Positions 12,436-22,405 are shown, counted from the stretch's first letter. The stretch is 64,000 nucleotides of DNA from Prostheceraeus crozeri (GCA_907163375.1 CAJQUW010000879.1:62001-126000); one strand, 5' to 3'. Numbers and translations: made by a program. The notes: generated by a model not told the origin, from the letters alone.

Positions 12436-13198
12436 CAGGGATGTGGAGTCGGAGTCCTGGAGTCCTATCATTTTTGCTGGAGTCGGAGTCCTATCAAAAT
12501 ATGATAGAACTCCGGACTCCGGGCTATAACTAGACCCAAAATAATATAATACAAACAAATCATTTATTCTCGTGCATAGATGTCATTGTCTTGATGTCAA
12601 CTTTCTCCGTCAGACAAAAGTACACAGAGAGCAGTGCATACAAAGCTTATAATAGTTGAGGGAATGAACCGTGATAGTGAAAAAAAGGATTGTCTTTTCA
12701 CTCGGTGATTTAGTAGAGAAGACAAGCCTTCCTAGCCTCGATCACACCTGCGCACCAAAGGTCACATCAGAGACAAAAATGAAATACTGGTTTGTTTGAG
12801 AACATTACTTCTTACCCTCCCGTTAATCGTGTGTGATGGATCCTCTAAAGCGGATATTAAAATCGAAAGTGTACTCATATTTTTTGGAGAAGGATGGGGA
12901 TTTTCGTGCCTGATAGAAACTGGAGAAAAACCGTGTGAAGCACACATCAAGAAGATGGGAGGAGCCGAGTCGTGTGCATCCAACTTAAAACGACATTTGA
13001 TCAACTTTCATCGAAAATGATTGATAATTGATGCAATGATCACTAAATATCGATTCAGGTAGGCCTATAATGATCTGTGATGTAGGCTACCAGTTAAATT
13101 TTCAAAAAACTAAGCTTATATACTTGCCACCCGGAGTCGGAGTCCTATCAACCCCCGAAGTCGGAGTCCTATCAAAATGATAGGACTCCGCATCCCTG
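12436..13198 (+). mobile_element. Non-autonomous hAT element with BED exon
   Basis: The ends are inverted: the left begins CAGGGATGTGGAGTC and the right, read inwards, CAGGGATGCGGAGTC. It is flanked by an exact 8-bp direct repeat CCCTGAAC at 12428-12435 and 13199-13206. A CAGGG terminus with an 8-bp target duplication is diagnostic of hAT transposons. GGAGTCGGAGTCCTATCA-type subterminal repeats occur several times in both orientations near each end. The interior (about 0.6 kb) keeps only a BED-type zinc-finger frame and no hAT DDE/RNase-H catalytic domain or dimerisation region. It is therefore a deletion derivative that would need a transposase from elsewhere. Confidence 0.92.
12796..13020 (+). 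CDS. BED-type zinc-finger fragment of a hAT transposase
   Basis: A 74-codon frame inside the hAT element. Its C-terminal half has an aromatic run (IFFGEGWGF) followed by two cysteines, then SNLKRHLINFHRK. The last block is the characteristic SNLKRHL..H signature of BED fingers, which bind transposon ends. The spacing between the two cysteines (C-x8-C in CLIETGEKPC) is longer than the usual C-x2-C, so metal binding may be altered. The frame stops right after the finger. A CAG/GTAGG sequence about 45 bases further on could be the former splice donor of this exon (inference). No catalytic domain follows. Whether the frame is translated from its own ATG is unknown; its role in the parent would be DNA recognition. 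Confidence 0.6.
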   Translation: MRTLLLTLPLIVCDGSSKADIKIESVLIFFGEGWGFSCLIETGEKPCEAHIKKMGGAESCASNLKRHLINFHRK

Positions 13199-13499
13199 CC
13201 CTGAACTATAGGCCTACTTAATTACTTTATCTACAAATATTATAAAATAAGATAATATCAGTTTTTCTAAGTAGGATAGGTCGCAATCTTTTGGCGATTG
13301 CTTCCATACACAATTTCACAAGGATACACAAGATGAGTCCTTGATCATATTCACCAACTAAAAACTTCATGCCCAAAACTTCAGATTCATCTGTGATGAC
13401 AAAGATGCTGAAATTATGCACAGACTTCCCGGACCAATTCAATTCTATGTCATTCATCTTCAAGAGAAGACATGCAATTTCAAAGGTAGTCACTCTGCT

Positions 13500-14005
13500 T
13501 CAAAGAGACGTCATAGCTTTCAGTGTTAGATCGCACCACAGATGGATTCGTCTGTCGCTGTTACTCTAGAGGTGACGCGATTCTATCTCAGCCACTGTAT
13601 GCGATGGTAGAGAGGTGGAAATATCCGTCTCCCTTTGGCTTACGTGATTGGCCAAGCGCACGCAATGCGTAAGGAAAGTTGTATTAGGGAACACACGTCG
13701 TTGTGACGAGCTGTCGCTATCACATTAGAGATTGAACAACTGCCAAGTGATCATTACCTATCTTCAACTCAATGTTTCTCCGTGATAAATTCATCAAACG
13801 GAGATATCATTCACATCGTTCGACCCCTCACGATATAAATTTACTGACTGTGTATGTTCAATGTGGTGTCAATGATATAGTTGAATTTGTATTACATTCA
13901 ATGGAAAATTGATTCTTCTGCCCCTCGAGACTAGTACTTGGCGTGACCATCAATATTAAAAAATGTGATCTCTAGACCAACCAACGCAGACAAGGCAATT
14001 TATCT
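13500..14005. repeat. Dispersed repeat family B, copy 1
   Basis: Aligns in the same order with 42870-43389. Matching blocks include ACTGACTGTGTATGTTCAAT against ATTGACTGTGTACGTTTAAT, GAATTTGTATT..TTCAAT, TCTCTAGACC, and a shared end ACAAGGCAATTTATCT. The two copies look roughly three-quarters identical. No clear terminal repeats or target duplication were seen. Family unknown. Confidence 0.75.
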
Positions 14006-15190
14006 CTGTGGATCGCACATTCTCGTGATGCGTTGCGCAGTTCGCGGTAGCGCATCAAGTAAGTGAATAGGAAAGCGTTCAATTATCAATCATTCCATAG
14101 AAATTTGATGTTATTGAAATTGATTGCCTTATCCTGAACTTGAATACCCTAACACGAACTTGTGTTCCTTTGCATTGAATCTCAGATGAAGCATGATTGA
14201 AACTACATCCGCTATCAGTGGTCTTTGAAATTGAACTAGGTCGGGAGAATCTGTATGTAAACATATATTGACATTCATCAGTTCTTATTTTTTGGCAAGT
14301 TGTTATTTGTTAAATTAAGCATATCTAAGAAACCGGATGAAGTTACTGAGGAACGAATTCTGCCAATTGGCAAGACAAAGAAACACGTTTTTAGAATTTC
14401 AGACAGAAATTCATGCATTCAGAATTAAAAGACAGAAAATTTGGAGCTGTTTTCAAGATAATTGAGTGTAGGAAGATCTGCAATGCGCGTCATGTACACT
14501 AACATATTTCATGTAGAATGTTGATGGGTAAGTTGTCCACTTTGCCGACCGGACGAGTCGCTTCAACATTAAGCGGATATCATAATTCCGTCATAGTCCG
14601 TACTTTTTATTGTCAAATAAACTTCCTCTTCAAAGCTTGTGACGGTACTTCTATTCTTTCCCCCCACACTTTTCAAGTTTTCCAAAATCATAAAATTTCG
14701 CCAAAGTTGGTCACATTGGGTTTAGAATAGACTTGATCTGTCACTGAGTGACACTGCAACACGACTGAGAAGTCTTACTTGAACCCTGGGATGAAGGATT
14801 GGTCCCTTGGATACTCAGTTAGAATACAAGGTACAGCTGTGTTCATGAACTTCATGTGATTGTTGTCTACAGACAAATGACTAGCAGTTGTCTAATTCTG
14901 AGACTGCAAATGCTCTACAAGTCAGATAAGAGGAGTTTTACACACTCAACGCTATGCGACGTTAGTGTAGTGAAACTGCCCGCAAGCAAGAGAAGATCGT
15001 TGACGATGCAACACTTCCGGGTGTCAACAACAGAAATGAGGGGGGGAGAAGAACAGAAGTACCCTTGCAACTTCAGCGAACATTTGTCTTTACGAGAGCT
15101 ATTCAACAGGCTTCCGGAATTCCAAAAGGTAGCGTAAATCAATATCAAAATTAACTATTGCATCTTTTCAAACTATTCCCTACAATCATG
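14006..15190. other. No recognisable gene
   Basis: Short open frames only, including overlapping ones at 14856-15148 on both strands, none recognised. Confidence 0.5.
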
Positions 15191-15195
15191 CAGAG

Positions 15196-15840
15196 TTGTG
15201 TGCGCTGAAACCACTTTGTAAAGCAGGTGGACCACGACGAAGCAGGGAGCCTTTCCACAAGATCAGTGAAAACTGTCACAGCTTTCTCTGGAGAGCCATG
15301 GCGGATGCGCGTAACATTTGGGAAGACGGTGAGAAGTCACACACGGATCTAGATCTGAACTGTAGAATGGATGACCTAGCTGCTGGATGCTTTCATTAGC
15401 CAAAAAAAATCATTACGACTTTGGACTTGTGTGCTGCTTTGGTGTGCGTTTGTGTGTCATGATGGAGCAAAATCATGCAGTCGTGATCCACAGATTGCGC
15501 TCGAATTCTTGTGCGAAAACTAGGATGATTGACTGCGTCTCCAACTGTAGACCCAGAACTCATCACTAGTGACAATGTTGTCAGCATTATTGGACCATCC
15601 GCTGTCAACATGTTGCGACACCCAAGTCACCCGAGCCGCTTTCTGATGCTCGTTGAGCCGATGGGGTATCCAAGGTGGTGGCCAAGCAGATGGTGGCTGT
15701 CATTGTCACGAAGACTGGTTATTTGGCCAAGTCCACGACGCCACTCGTGCAACAACTCTCTACTGGAGAGTGTTATGCTAAACGTGTTATGTCAACCACG
15801 TTTTGCCTCAAGTGTTGAAGAGTCTACTTAGATGTCAATC
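15196..15840 (-). pseudogene. Ancient mariner transposase relic
   Basis: Minus-strand remains of a mariner (DD34D) transposase. Reading down from about 15690, the blocks are LNEHQKAARV, then NIVTSDEFWVYS (matching the first catalytic motif, TGDETW/S), then KAAHKSKVVMIFFG (the KVK-x-MLTVFFD block). LGHPFYSSDLDPC follows, matching the third catalytic motif HPPYSPDLAPCD, and TKWFQRTQLCMI is the C-terminal QKWFQRWQLCI-like block. The order matches the family. The region holding the second catalytic aspartate, between FFG and HPF, is missing, and stops and frame changes occur. It is inactive and unrelated in state to the fresh mariner at 59.4-61.1 kb. Terminal repeats were not located. Confidence 0.82.
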
Positions 15841-16210
15841 TGTGTGTCATTAATTACATGTATGTTAGTATCTTGATTTATAAGTGTGAAAGTAGCAATT
15901 CATCATATAAGTGATGCGTTTGCTTGATCGCTAAAATTGCTGAAAAACGCTATTAAAGGCTTAGGATCAAGATTTCACCCTAAACAAAAGTCATCCCGAG
16001 ACTGTGTTTTTAGTAATCGTAAAAAATAATTCATTTTTTTATGAATCTTTTCACTTTTAATTGCCTTACAATTATTTAGTTAAAGTACGTGTATTATTCA
16101 TTACGGTATAATTCACATGCATGTAACATGCCGTTGAAAAATACAATTTTGAATTTGAATTTGTAATCGTCAGAAAACATGACATGCGGGTAAATAAAGA
16201 TATTATCTGA

Positions 16211-16211
<1 letters not shown>
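15841..16211. other. No recognisable gene
   Basis: AT-rich spacer; nothing recognised apart from the adjoining TA microsatellite. Confidence 0.5.

Positions 16212-16242
<31 letters not shown>
16212..16242. repeat. TA dinucleotide microsatellite
   Basis: About 15 TA units lie directly at the 3' end of the Penelope-like element, so the element's 3' boundary coincides with the array. Confidence 0.95.
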
Positions 16243-16246
<4 letters not shown>

Positions 16247-16428
16247 CGACAAAAAGATAGTTTACAACATAAACTACCTGGGACTAGACACGCCGACCAC
16301 TACCAACCGATAATATCATAAAAGCAGAACGATGAGTTGGAAGACCGGTTTCGTGATGTTAAACACTTTCTCAATTCCAATATAAGATAGGTGGTGATAC
16401 AACGAGTTAAAGACTGATACTGACACAT

Positions 16429-18483
16429 TCACATAGAAAGGTTACAATGACTAGGCTTCAGCAAGCTGCGAAGATTGGTATTGGCTCTGAATGGACCAGT
16501 GATACTCACATCAGGTAACTGCTTCTGACAATAATACACAGCCTTCTGGCTACATGCACTGAATGGTAATGTTAAGAACATTTTATTGAAACTATTCAGC
16601 TCTTTATTGATTCCATTTGGGTGAAGGGAATTTAGTCGTTTTATCCATTTATTTTCTTTTTTCAATCGTTTTTCTTCGTTTGGGCAGTGTTCCAAAGCTG
16701 TGAAGGTGAAATCGCTGAGCTTACAGATATTGTTGAAATGTTCCGAAACTGCGGTGGAATACAATTTTTTTACATTATTGATATGCTCTGATATTCTCAT
16801 ACTGAGCTGTCGGGATGTTTGACCAACATAAAATTGTTTACATCCTTTACAGTGAACAGCGTAAATAATATTACAGTTTTTACAGTGCATTCTATGTACA
16901 ATACTAAAAGATTCATTAAAATTGTTTACAATCTTTTTACAACAAAATGCATATTTACAAACTTTACAAGAACAGGGCTGAAGACCCTTATCCCAATTCA
17001 GGTGTTTGCAAGGTAAGCTTAAGACACGTCCTACAGTGTTTCTTATGTTGCTTCTTGTATAGCCTTGCGAACGCCAAACAGGTTGTACAATTTTCTTAGT
17101 AACTTTGAAGTCATCATAAGTAGAACTCTTTGTAATCCATCTATAAACTTGACCAAAAAGCAAATTTCGAAAAATATGCGGTGGATGAAATGATTCAGGG
17201 GTAAGTATACGATGAGTATCTGTATGTTTAAAGTTAACACGATATAAAATATGTGTATCCATCTTGTACAACAATAAATCCAAAAAGCTTAGACAGGAAA
17301 AATCGAAGTTGACAGTTACCTTAGTCGATGGATGCAACATGTTTACAAAATCGACAAAAGCTTCGAAGTCTGATTCACTGAAATCCCATACACCGAAAAT
17401 ATCATCGATATAGCGCAGCCATACAGATGGTTTTTTATTCAGTAAATAATCATTGTTTTCCCACTCCCCCAGAAAAATATTTGCAAGGGATGCACCAAAA
17501 GCACATCCCATTGCAGTACCACGGGTTTGGAGAAAAAAATCATTTTCATAACAAAAGGTGTTACTCGTTAACAAAATTCTCAAAATTGTCAATAGACTTA
17601 AGTCTGGTCTTTTTGGATCAGGACTAGCTTTGAAGGCTCTACTGACAGCCAAAATACTTTCATCAACGGGGATGTTAGTGTATAAAGAGGCTATATCAAA
17701 AGTAAAAAGTATAGACTCTTTGTTTACAATAACATCTTCTAAAAAGGTTAAGACATGAAATGAGTCACGAACATAACTCTTGTTGGATCGTGCAATCGGA
17801 TTTAAAAAATATTCCAACAAAGTAGCACAGGCCCTGGAGACACTAGGAACATCCGAAACAATCGGTTTACCGGGCGGCATTTTTTCGTACATCCATTTCT
17901 CTTTGTGAACTTTTGGCAGCAAATAAAAATATCTAGGTTTAGCAGTTTTAAATGGCATTAAGGCCTCAAGCTCACGCTTCGAGATAAACCTCTGCTTATG
18001 TAGATGAAATAGTACACTTTTCAAACGCTGCGAGACAAAAACAGAATTATCACTATTTATTACCGAGTAAGTGGTTTCATCTGTGAGTTGCCTGTATACT
18101 TCTGCATCGTATTGCTTCTTCGGTAAAATTGTCCAAAGATCACTCTTATCCGCTGGAGTAACCACAATTTCATCATCCATTTTCAGACGGTGAAGTTCAT
18201 TTCTTTCATCGGGGCTTAAATAATCCGCTGGAAAACACTTTTTACAATTTTTCATCATGCTATTAATTGAATGAGTAATTACTTTACATTTGTGCAAAAT
18301 AAATGGTGGAACAAGGAAGTCCGGAGGAGTTCTGTAGCTTGGTTTATAAAAACGGCTCTCTTTAAAAATGGTATTACTAGAGCTCACAAAACGCCATTTA
18401 TAACGTGTCAAAAAATCTTTAACTCCCCAAATGACATCTTTATGAACATTACAAACTTTAGGAACCGGAATAAACTTAGGGAC
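16429..18483 (-). CDS. PLE reverse transcriptase with GIY-YIG endonuclease
   Basis: An open frame of about 684 codons without an ATG near its 5' end. In-frame sequence upstream of the TTG at 18411 reads PKFIPVPKVCNVHKD, typical of the start of the PLE RT fingers, so the true N-terminus is lost. Counting from 18483, the domains run in the following order. RT motif A is LFTFDIASLYTNIP (about 259-272), TRGTAMGCAFGASLANIFLG is about 320-339, and the catalytic box is RYIDD (about 357-361). A cysteine-rich linker (CSCKVCKYAFCC) lies near 504-515. A GIY-YIG nuclease follows with IIYAVHC.GCKQFYVGQTSR near 539-558, the RISEH arginine, and KENKWIKRLN.LHPNGIN near 609-626. Known PLE proteins use the GIY-YIG domain to nick target DNA and the telomerase-like RT to prime cDNA there. 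All key motifs seen look conserved. Confidence 0.9.
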   Translation of the reverse strand, partial: VPKFIPVPKVCNVHKDVIWGVKDFLTRYKWRFVSSSNTIFKESRFYKPSYRTPPDFLVPPFILHKCKVITHSINSMMKNCKKCFPADYLSPDERNELHRLKMDDEIVVTPADKSDLWTILPKKQYDAEVYRQLTDETTYSVINSDNSVFVSQRLKSVLFHLHKQRFISKRELEALMPFKTAKPRYFYLLPKVHKEKWMYEKMPPGKPIVSDVPSVSRACATLLEYFLNPIARSNKSYVRDSFHVLTFLEDVIVNKESILFTFDIASLYTNIPVDESILAVSRAFKASPDPKRPDLSLLTILRILLTSNTFCYENDFFLQTRGTAMGCAFGASLANIFLGEWENNDYLLNKKPSVWLRYIDDIFGVWDFSESDFEAFVDFVNMLHPSTKVTVNFDFSCLSFLDLLLYKMDTHILYRVNFKHTDTHRILTPESFHPPHIFRNLLFGQVYRWITKSSTYDDFKVTKKIVQPVWRSQGYTRSNIRNTVGRVLSLPCKHLNWDKGLQPCSCKVCKYAFCCKKIVNNFNESFSIVHRMHCKNCNIIYAVHCKGCKQFYVGQTSRQLSMRISEHINNVKKLYSTAVSEHFNNICKLSDFTFTALEHCPNEEKRLKKENKWIKRLNSLHPNGINKELNSFNKMFLTLPFSACSQKAVYYCQKQLPDVSITGPFRANTNLRSLLKPSHCNLSM

Positions 18484-18581
18484 TTATATATATATACTTA
18501 TATATATATATTTATTTATTTATTTATAGAGAGAGAGAGAGAGAGAAATGTTTCTGCCCGCAAAAAGTCAAAACAGCAATT

Positions 18582-18610
18582 TAGCACTAGCGCTTTCAAT
18601 ATATCTTCAG
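18582..18610 (-). ncRNA. Hammerhead-like core in the PLE leader (PLE sense)
   Basis: On the minus strand the order is CTGAAGA, a 6-nt linker, GAAA, a short self-complementary segment GCGCTAGTGC, then TA. This is the CUGANGA / GAAA / stem III / UH order of a hammerhead ribozyme, which PLE pseudo-LTRs are known to carry. The linker forms almost no stem II, and a paired stem I is not obvious, so self-cleavage is uncertain. Confidence 0.4.
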
Positions 18611-18691
18611 GTGCTTAATTAACATTAAGTATATTTATTAATTAATAGTTAATTATTAGTTATTAATTAACATTAAGTGTTAATTAAGCAC

Positions 18692-18720
18692 CTGATGATA
18701 TATTGAAAGCGCTAGTGCTA
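18692..18720 (+). ncRNA. Hammerhead-like core, inverted copy
   Basis: The plus-strand counterpart in the other arm reads CTGATGA, a 6-nt linker, GAAA, GCGCTAGTGC, then TA. The core boxes are retained although the arms differ at several other bases. Same caveat about weak stems I and II. Confidence 0.4.
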
Positions 18721-18763
18721 AATTGTTGTTTTGATTTTTTGCGGGCAGAAACATTTCTCTATA

Positions 18764-18770
<7 letters not shown>

Positions 18771-18831
<61 letters not shown>
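18771..18831. repeat. TA dinucleotide microsatellite
   Basis: About 30 TA units follow the PLE leader hairpin, so PLE-derived sequence is bordered by TA arrays on both sides. Confidence 0.95.
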
Positions 18832-18834
<3 letters not shown>

Positions 18835-18961
18835 GAAATTCGTGTTAACCAGTCACTTGAAATGTCGCGTGACATTGTAGTTTCTCGCTAAAGTCGATGA
18901 GTGTACGCATGGCTACATTTATGCTAATTTGGCTTACTGTCAGATTAGGGCTATACATGTA

Positions 18962-20384
18962 CAGTATTGGCCATGGCATAAGAAATTTTTAATTATCTTG
19001 TAAAAAAAAGAGGGAAATCATCATTAAAACAAAATATGCACATGTATCATCGATTATTTGATTACAAAATATCAGAAAACAGTGTGCAACACGAAAATCA
19101 AGGAGCATCAATACAGGAAAGTCATTACTTCGTAGCGTGTCCTTTGTTTTTCAAAACTTTTTTGATACGGTTTGGCATTGAAAATACAAGGTTTTTGCAC
19201 AGTTGGGCATTGATGTCACGGCACCAAACAGACTTTATCACTTCCTCAAGATGACTGAGGGATGTGATTTCAATCTTTGATATTTTTTCCTTCATAATCG
19301 CCCACAAATTTTCAATCGGATTCAAGTCGGGTGAGCAACTCGGCCAAACAAGCATTTCGATCTGATTGGTGTTCAGCCACTCAGTCACAGTTTTTGCTTT
19401 ATGACATGGTGCGGAGTCGTGTTGAAATATCTCGCATGATAGGACATTCATCCAGAGAGGCACTTTGTCACACAGAACATTCTGGTATCGTTGAGAATTC
19501 ATCATTTGACCTTTTGGGACAAAATAGAGACCACCGCGGCCACCGTAGGGAAAACATCCCCAAATCATAATTTGTGGGCAATGCTTTACGGTCGTTGTTA
19601 CAAATCGCAGATCGTAGGGATTTGATGCAGGAGGTCGACGGACAAGGCCCCGCACATTATTGAATTGTCTAAAAGTACTCTCATCGGAGAATAGCACTTT
19701 TGCCCAGTCTCCCGATGTCCAATGAGCATATTTTCGGCAAAATTCAATACGGCGTTTCACAGCTGCCCTCGGCATCAAGGGCTTTTTTGACGCGATGCGA
19801 GACGGTAACTTGAGATCAACCTGTAATCTTCTTCTGATGGTGCGTGTCGACACGTTGGAAAACGAAGGAAGCACAGCTTTGACTTTAGAAGATGTAATGA
19901 AAGGTTGACTATTCACCAATCGCTTTAAAAGAGCATCATTTCGTCGGATAGTTTTTCTATTCGGACCTTTGAGCTCTTTAGAAATCACTCCGTGGATAAT
20001 GCGATTCACTATAGAGCAAGACAATAACAATCGATCGGCGATTGCATTTTGTCGATAACATTCTTCGTGTAAAAGAAGAACTTGAGCTTTTAAAGTTGCG
20101 CTGATGTCTGCTTTCCTACCCATGTCAATGAGAATTCGCCGATGTATGAGAATTTGTGACGCTTCACCTACTTAACACTACAGGTTGCATGAAAGAAAAA
20201 TCTATAAATTACCATAGAAAGCTGACATTTCTTCTCTAATGAATCAGCATATGAATTTGAATAAAGAGCGTCATAGAAAGCCAACAGATTCTGACACTAT
20301 GAGAGTTATATTTAGATGTTAATGACCTTATATCTCTACCAAATCGTAATTTGCAGAAAATTTCTATTGCCATGGCCAATACTG
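18962..20384 (-). mobile_element. Tc1-family transposon, apparently complete
   Basis: Both ends carry inverted repeats beginning CAGTATTGGCCATGGCA, with similarity continuing to about 28 bp. The element is flanked by the TA dinucleotide (18960-18961 and 20385-20386) that Tc1/mariner elements duplicate on insertion. At 1,423 bp it encloses one uninterrupted transposase gene on the minus strand. TIRs, target site and intact gene together suggest a young, potentially autonomous copy. Activity itself cannot be judged from one copy. Confidence 0.93.
19125..20123 (-). CDS. Tc1 transposase (DD34E)
   Basis: A 332-codon gene starting at ATG 20123, close to the usual Tc1 transposase size of about 340 residues. 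The N-terminus (1-110) has the paired-like helix-turn-helix region, including QNAIADRLLLSCSIVNRIIHG. Catalytic motifs are LFSDESTF (D147), QHDSAPCHK (D236) and SPDLNPIENLW (E271). There are exactly 34 residues between D236 and E271, the DD34E signature. A glycine-rich block (WGCFPYGGRGGLYF, 188-201) sits between the first two acidic residues as in the family. The protein would bind the element's inverted ends and cut and paste it at TA sites in the nucleus. No stop, frameshift or missing catalytic residue was seen. Confidence 0.93.
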   Translation of the reverse strand: MGRKADISATLKAQVLLLHEECYRQNAIADRLLLSCSIVNRIIHGVISKELKGPNRKTIRRNDALLKRLVNSQPFITSSKVKAVLPSFSNVSTRTIRRRLQVDLKLPSRIASKKPLMPRAAVKRRIEFCRKYAHWTSGDWAKVLFSDESTFRQFNNVRGLVRRPPASNPYDLRFVTTTVKHCPQIMIWGCFPYGGRGGLYFVPKGQMMNSQRYQNVLCDKVPLWMNVLSCEIFQHDSAPCHKAKTVTEWLNTNQIEMLVWPSCSPDLNPIENLWAIMKEKISKIEITSLSHLEEVIKSVWCRDINAQLCKNLVFSMPNRIKKVLKNKGHATK

Positions 20385-20386
20385 TA

Positions 20387-21575
20387 TTTTCATAAACTCG
20401 TATGGCAATGAGTTTGACTGTTCCAAAGATATAGACTTCAGTTGGCGAATATCTTGATAAGATTCGCAAGTCTCTCCGATTGACAAGCTTGTTAATCGAT
20501 GTTCTAACATATTCAAGATGCACCCAAAGCACATGTTTTACATTGATATAGGAGTCGATATTGAAAATATCTCGACCATTGGCAATCCACCGGCAGATGG
20601 GCCTAAGTTCTCGTTCAGAGCCTATCCCGGCATCATACTGGTCATGCTTGTTAATACATGATGGAGCTGATAGAACGTATGATGTTCGGCTAATTTAGAG
20701 CTTGGCTGTCTGTCAGACAATTCAACCTGATTCTAAAGCGTTTTAACCACTGATTTTCCTACTCACGACATTCTTTAGATTTTTGACATGCGTACTAAGC
20801 TGTTGTTGATAAATTTACCTTTCAGCGTTCTTGTATGTATGTTGAATGTTTGAAATCAAAAGTATTGTCAAGGCCGACGACTTCAACCTTAGGCATTGAA
20901 ATGCATTCAGACTTAAATGAAATACCATCGTTCAATTCTCAGACATGTTTTCTAGCATGCTGCTGACTTGCAAGTAAATCAACAGATGAAGATTTTGATA
21001 TTTTTGAAAATTTATTATTAACTCTCTTTTCCTCTGCAGCTGAATGAACTCTTTGATATGACTTCTTGTGAAGCAAGATGTTCAATCAAGCTCAGAATTT
21101 CCTTCTGGCGAGAACTTGTAAAGCAGTACATCTCTTTGATATTTTCGTGAGAGATGTTTGCAAATCCTTTTCTAAATCTGGCAAAATTCATTGTCATTTT
21201 CACCGACAGACACAATAATCATGCCTCAGAAGTCTCATCACAGATGTTGTCAAACTTCGAAGAGTTCAAATGGGCGTACAAACTCTCTTCCTGCAGTCAC
21301 TGCTTCTTTCAAATGCAAGTTTTCAATATTTGCACACGAAATGAAGTACTAAAAGAGAAAAGTGTAAAACTTTTCTACTGCCAGTGCTGAATAAGCCTAT
21401 GTTCTGGATGCTTGTGGTTTTAAAGTTATTAGAGATAAAGTTTCAATTTCCAAAAATATCTCGTTAGTGAACCGCAAAGAAAAAGACTTACAATGTAAAA
21501 TATTTTCGGTTTAGGATGTTCTTTAAAGATATCATATATACAAAAATAGAATCTAACGAAAAAACTGAAATACTT
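20387..21575. other. No recognisable gene
   Basis: Overlapping short frames occur around 21018-21390 on both strands without a recognisable family. Confidence 0.5.
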
Positions 21576-21579
21576 TAGA

Positions 21580-21895
21580 AACTCCCCTGTGTTTCAACTC
21601 TTCTTTCTCACATAAAACGTAATATTCGTCACATAAATAGTTCTTTAGAAAAGGGGATTTTAAGAACTGCCTTGAGGCCTTACAAAACACAGAATATGAC
21701 AAGCAATTAATATCCAATTCCTTTTAGTGAGTTATCCTCCGTAGTGTATAAATATACTTGTGAGCATTGCATACAATCCTAGGTCGGTGAAACCCGCTGC
21801 CATATATCTAATATAATAAGCGAACATGTGAAAGGTCGACCCACATCTGAAATATCTATTGACACTGATATCCCATTCGCATTGTCTCATGAATA
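21580..21895 (+). pseudogene. PLE C-terminal fragment with GIY-YIG remnant
   Basis: A plus-strand frame contains VSTLLSHIKRNIRHINSSLE, then SSVVYKYTCEHC followed by VGETRCHISNIISEHVKGR. The latter is the GIY-YIG core of a PLE protein. It belongs to a PLE group different from the one at 16-18 kb, to judge from the residues. Broken and isolated, without its RT domain on this strand. Confidence 0.75.
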
Positions 21896-21985
21896 ATCAT
21901 AACTAATCACAACCACTTTTCTTGCATTGATTTTTCATTTCATCAAGTCCTGCATATATTGCATTAGTGTTTATAGATTGTTGTA

Positions 21986-22375
21986 ATTGATGATGGCGAC
22001 TTAGCATTGCTGAACACCTTTTTCCAGAAGGCTTCGGAGCACTTGGTGACTTACAAGAGTGGAGGTCGAGCTACACGGCTAGATTTCATCTTGACCAAGA
22101 GAGATGGTGAAGAACTGCAAAGTCATTCCGGGAGAAGCGGTGATTACATGTAGTAGAGCACTATGCACAGCACCGGCTGCTTTGGGGAGTTATCTGGACG
22201 AGAAAAGCACTACCTGTAAAGAGAGTCGTTGAGAAGTAAATAAGAGCATGGAAGTTGCAAGGACAAACTAAATTGAGTAAAATGAAAAGAGATCGGTAAC
22301 ATCGTAGCAATTATAGACGAGCAGGGTGCACTAGTGATGGAGGAAAGCGAAGTCAAGAGGCTAAATGTTGTTATT
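21986..22375 (+). pseudogene. RTE-like LINE endonuclease fragment
   Basis: The plus strand encodes LLNTFFQKASEHLVTYKSGG, then RATRLDFILTKRDGEE. This matches the AP-endonuclease region of RTE-type LINEs (NT.F......TY.SG...TQIDFIL). In a shifted frame CKVIPGEAV follows, then AIIDEQGALVMEESEVKRLN, which resembles the linker before the RT domain. Frameshifts and a stop make it inactive. Together with the RT relic at 7.6-8.3 kb it may represent the same LINE family, but they are separate insertions. Confidence 0.75.
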
Positions 22376-22405
22376 TGTTGTTATGACTAAACTATATGTT
22401 ATTAT

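Larger units (their letters stand above)
16243..18759 (-). mobile_element. Penelope-like retroelement (PLE), 5'-shortened
   Basis: Minus-strand PLE. Reading 5' to 3' on the minus strand: an inverted-repeat leader (18759-18543), a GA- and TA-rich stretch (18542-18484), one long open frame for RT plus GIY-YIG (18483-16429), and about 190 bp of 3' untranslated sequence ending at a TA microsatellite. PLEs are telomerase-related retroelements whose copies often carry inverted or partial terminal sequences (pseudo-LTRs), which fits the leader. The long frame is open, so the insertion is comparatively young, but it begins inside the protein, so the copy looks 5'-incomplete. A clear target-site duplication was not found because both ends lie in TA-rich DNA. 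Confidence 0.88.
18543..18759. repeat. Inverted repeat in the PLE leader (pseudo-LTR pair)
   Basis: Arms of about 82 bp (18543-18625 and 18677-18759) are near-identical reverse complements around a short AT-rich loop. Both carry TTTCTGCCCGCAAAAA-like and GCACTAGCGCTTTCAATATA-like sequence. The arm next to the PLE frame has the same strand sense as the PLE; the other is inverted. Head-to-head terminal copies like this are known for PLE insertions. Confidence 0.88.
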
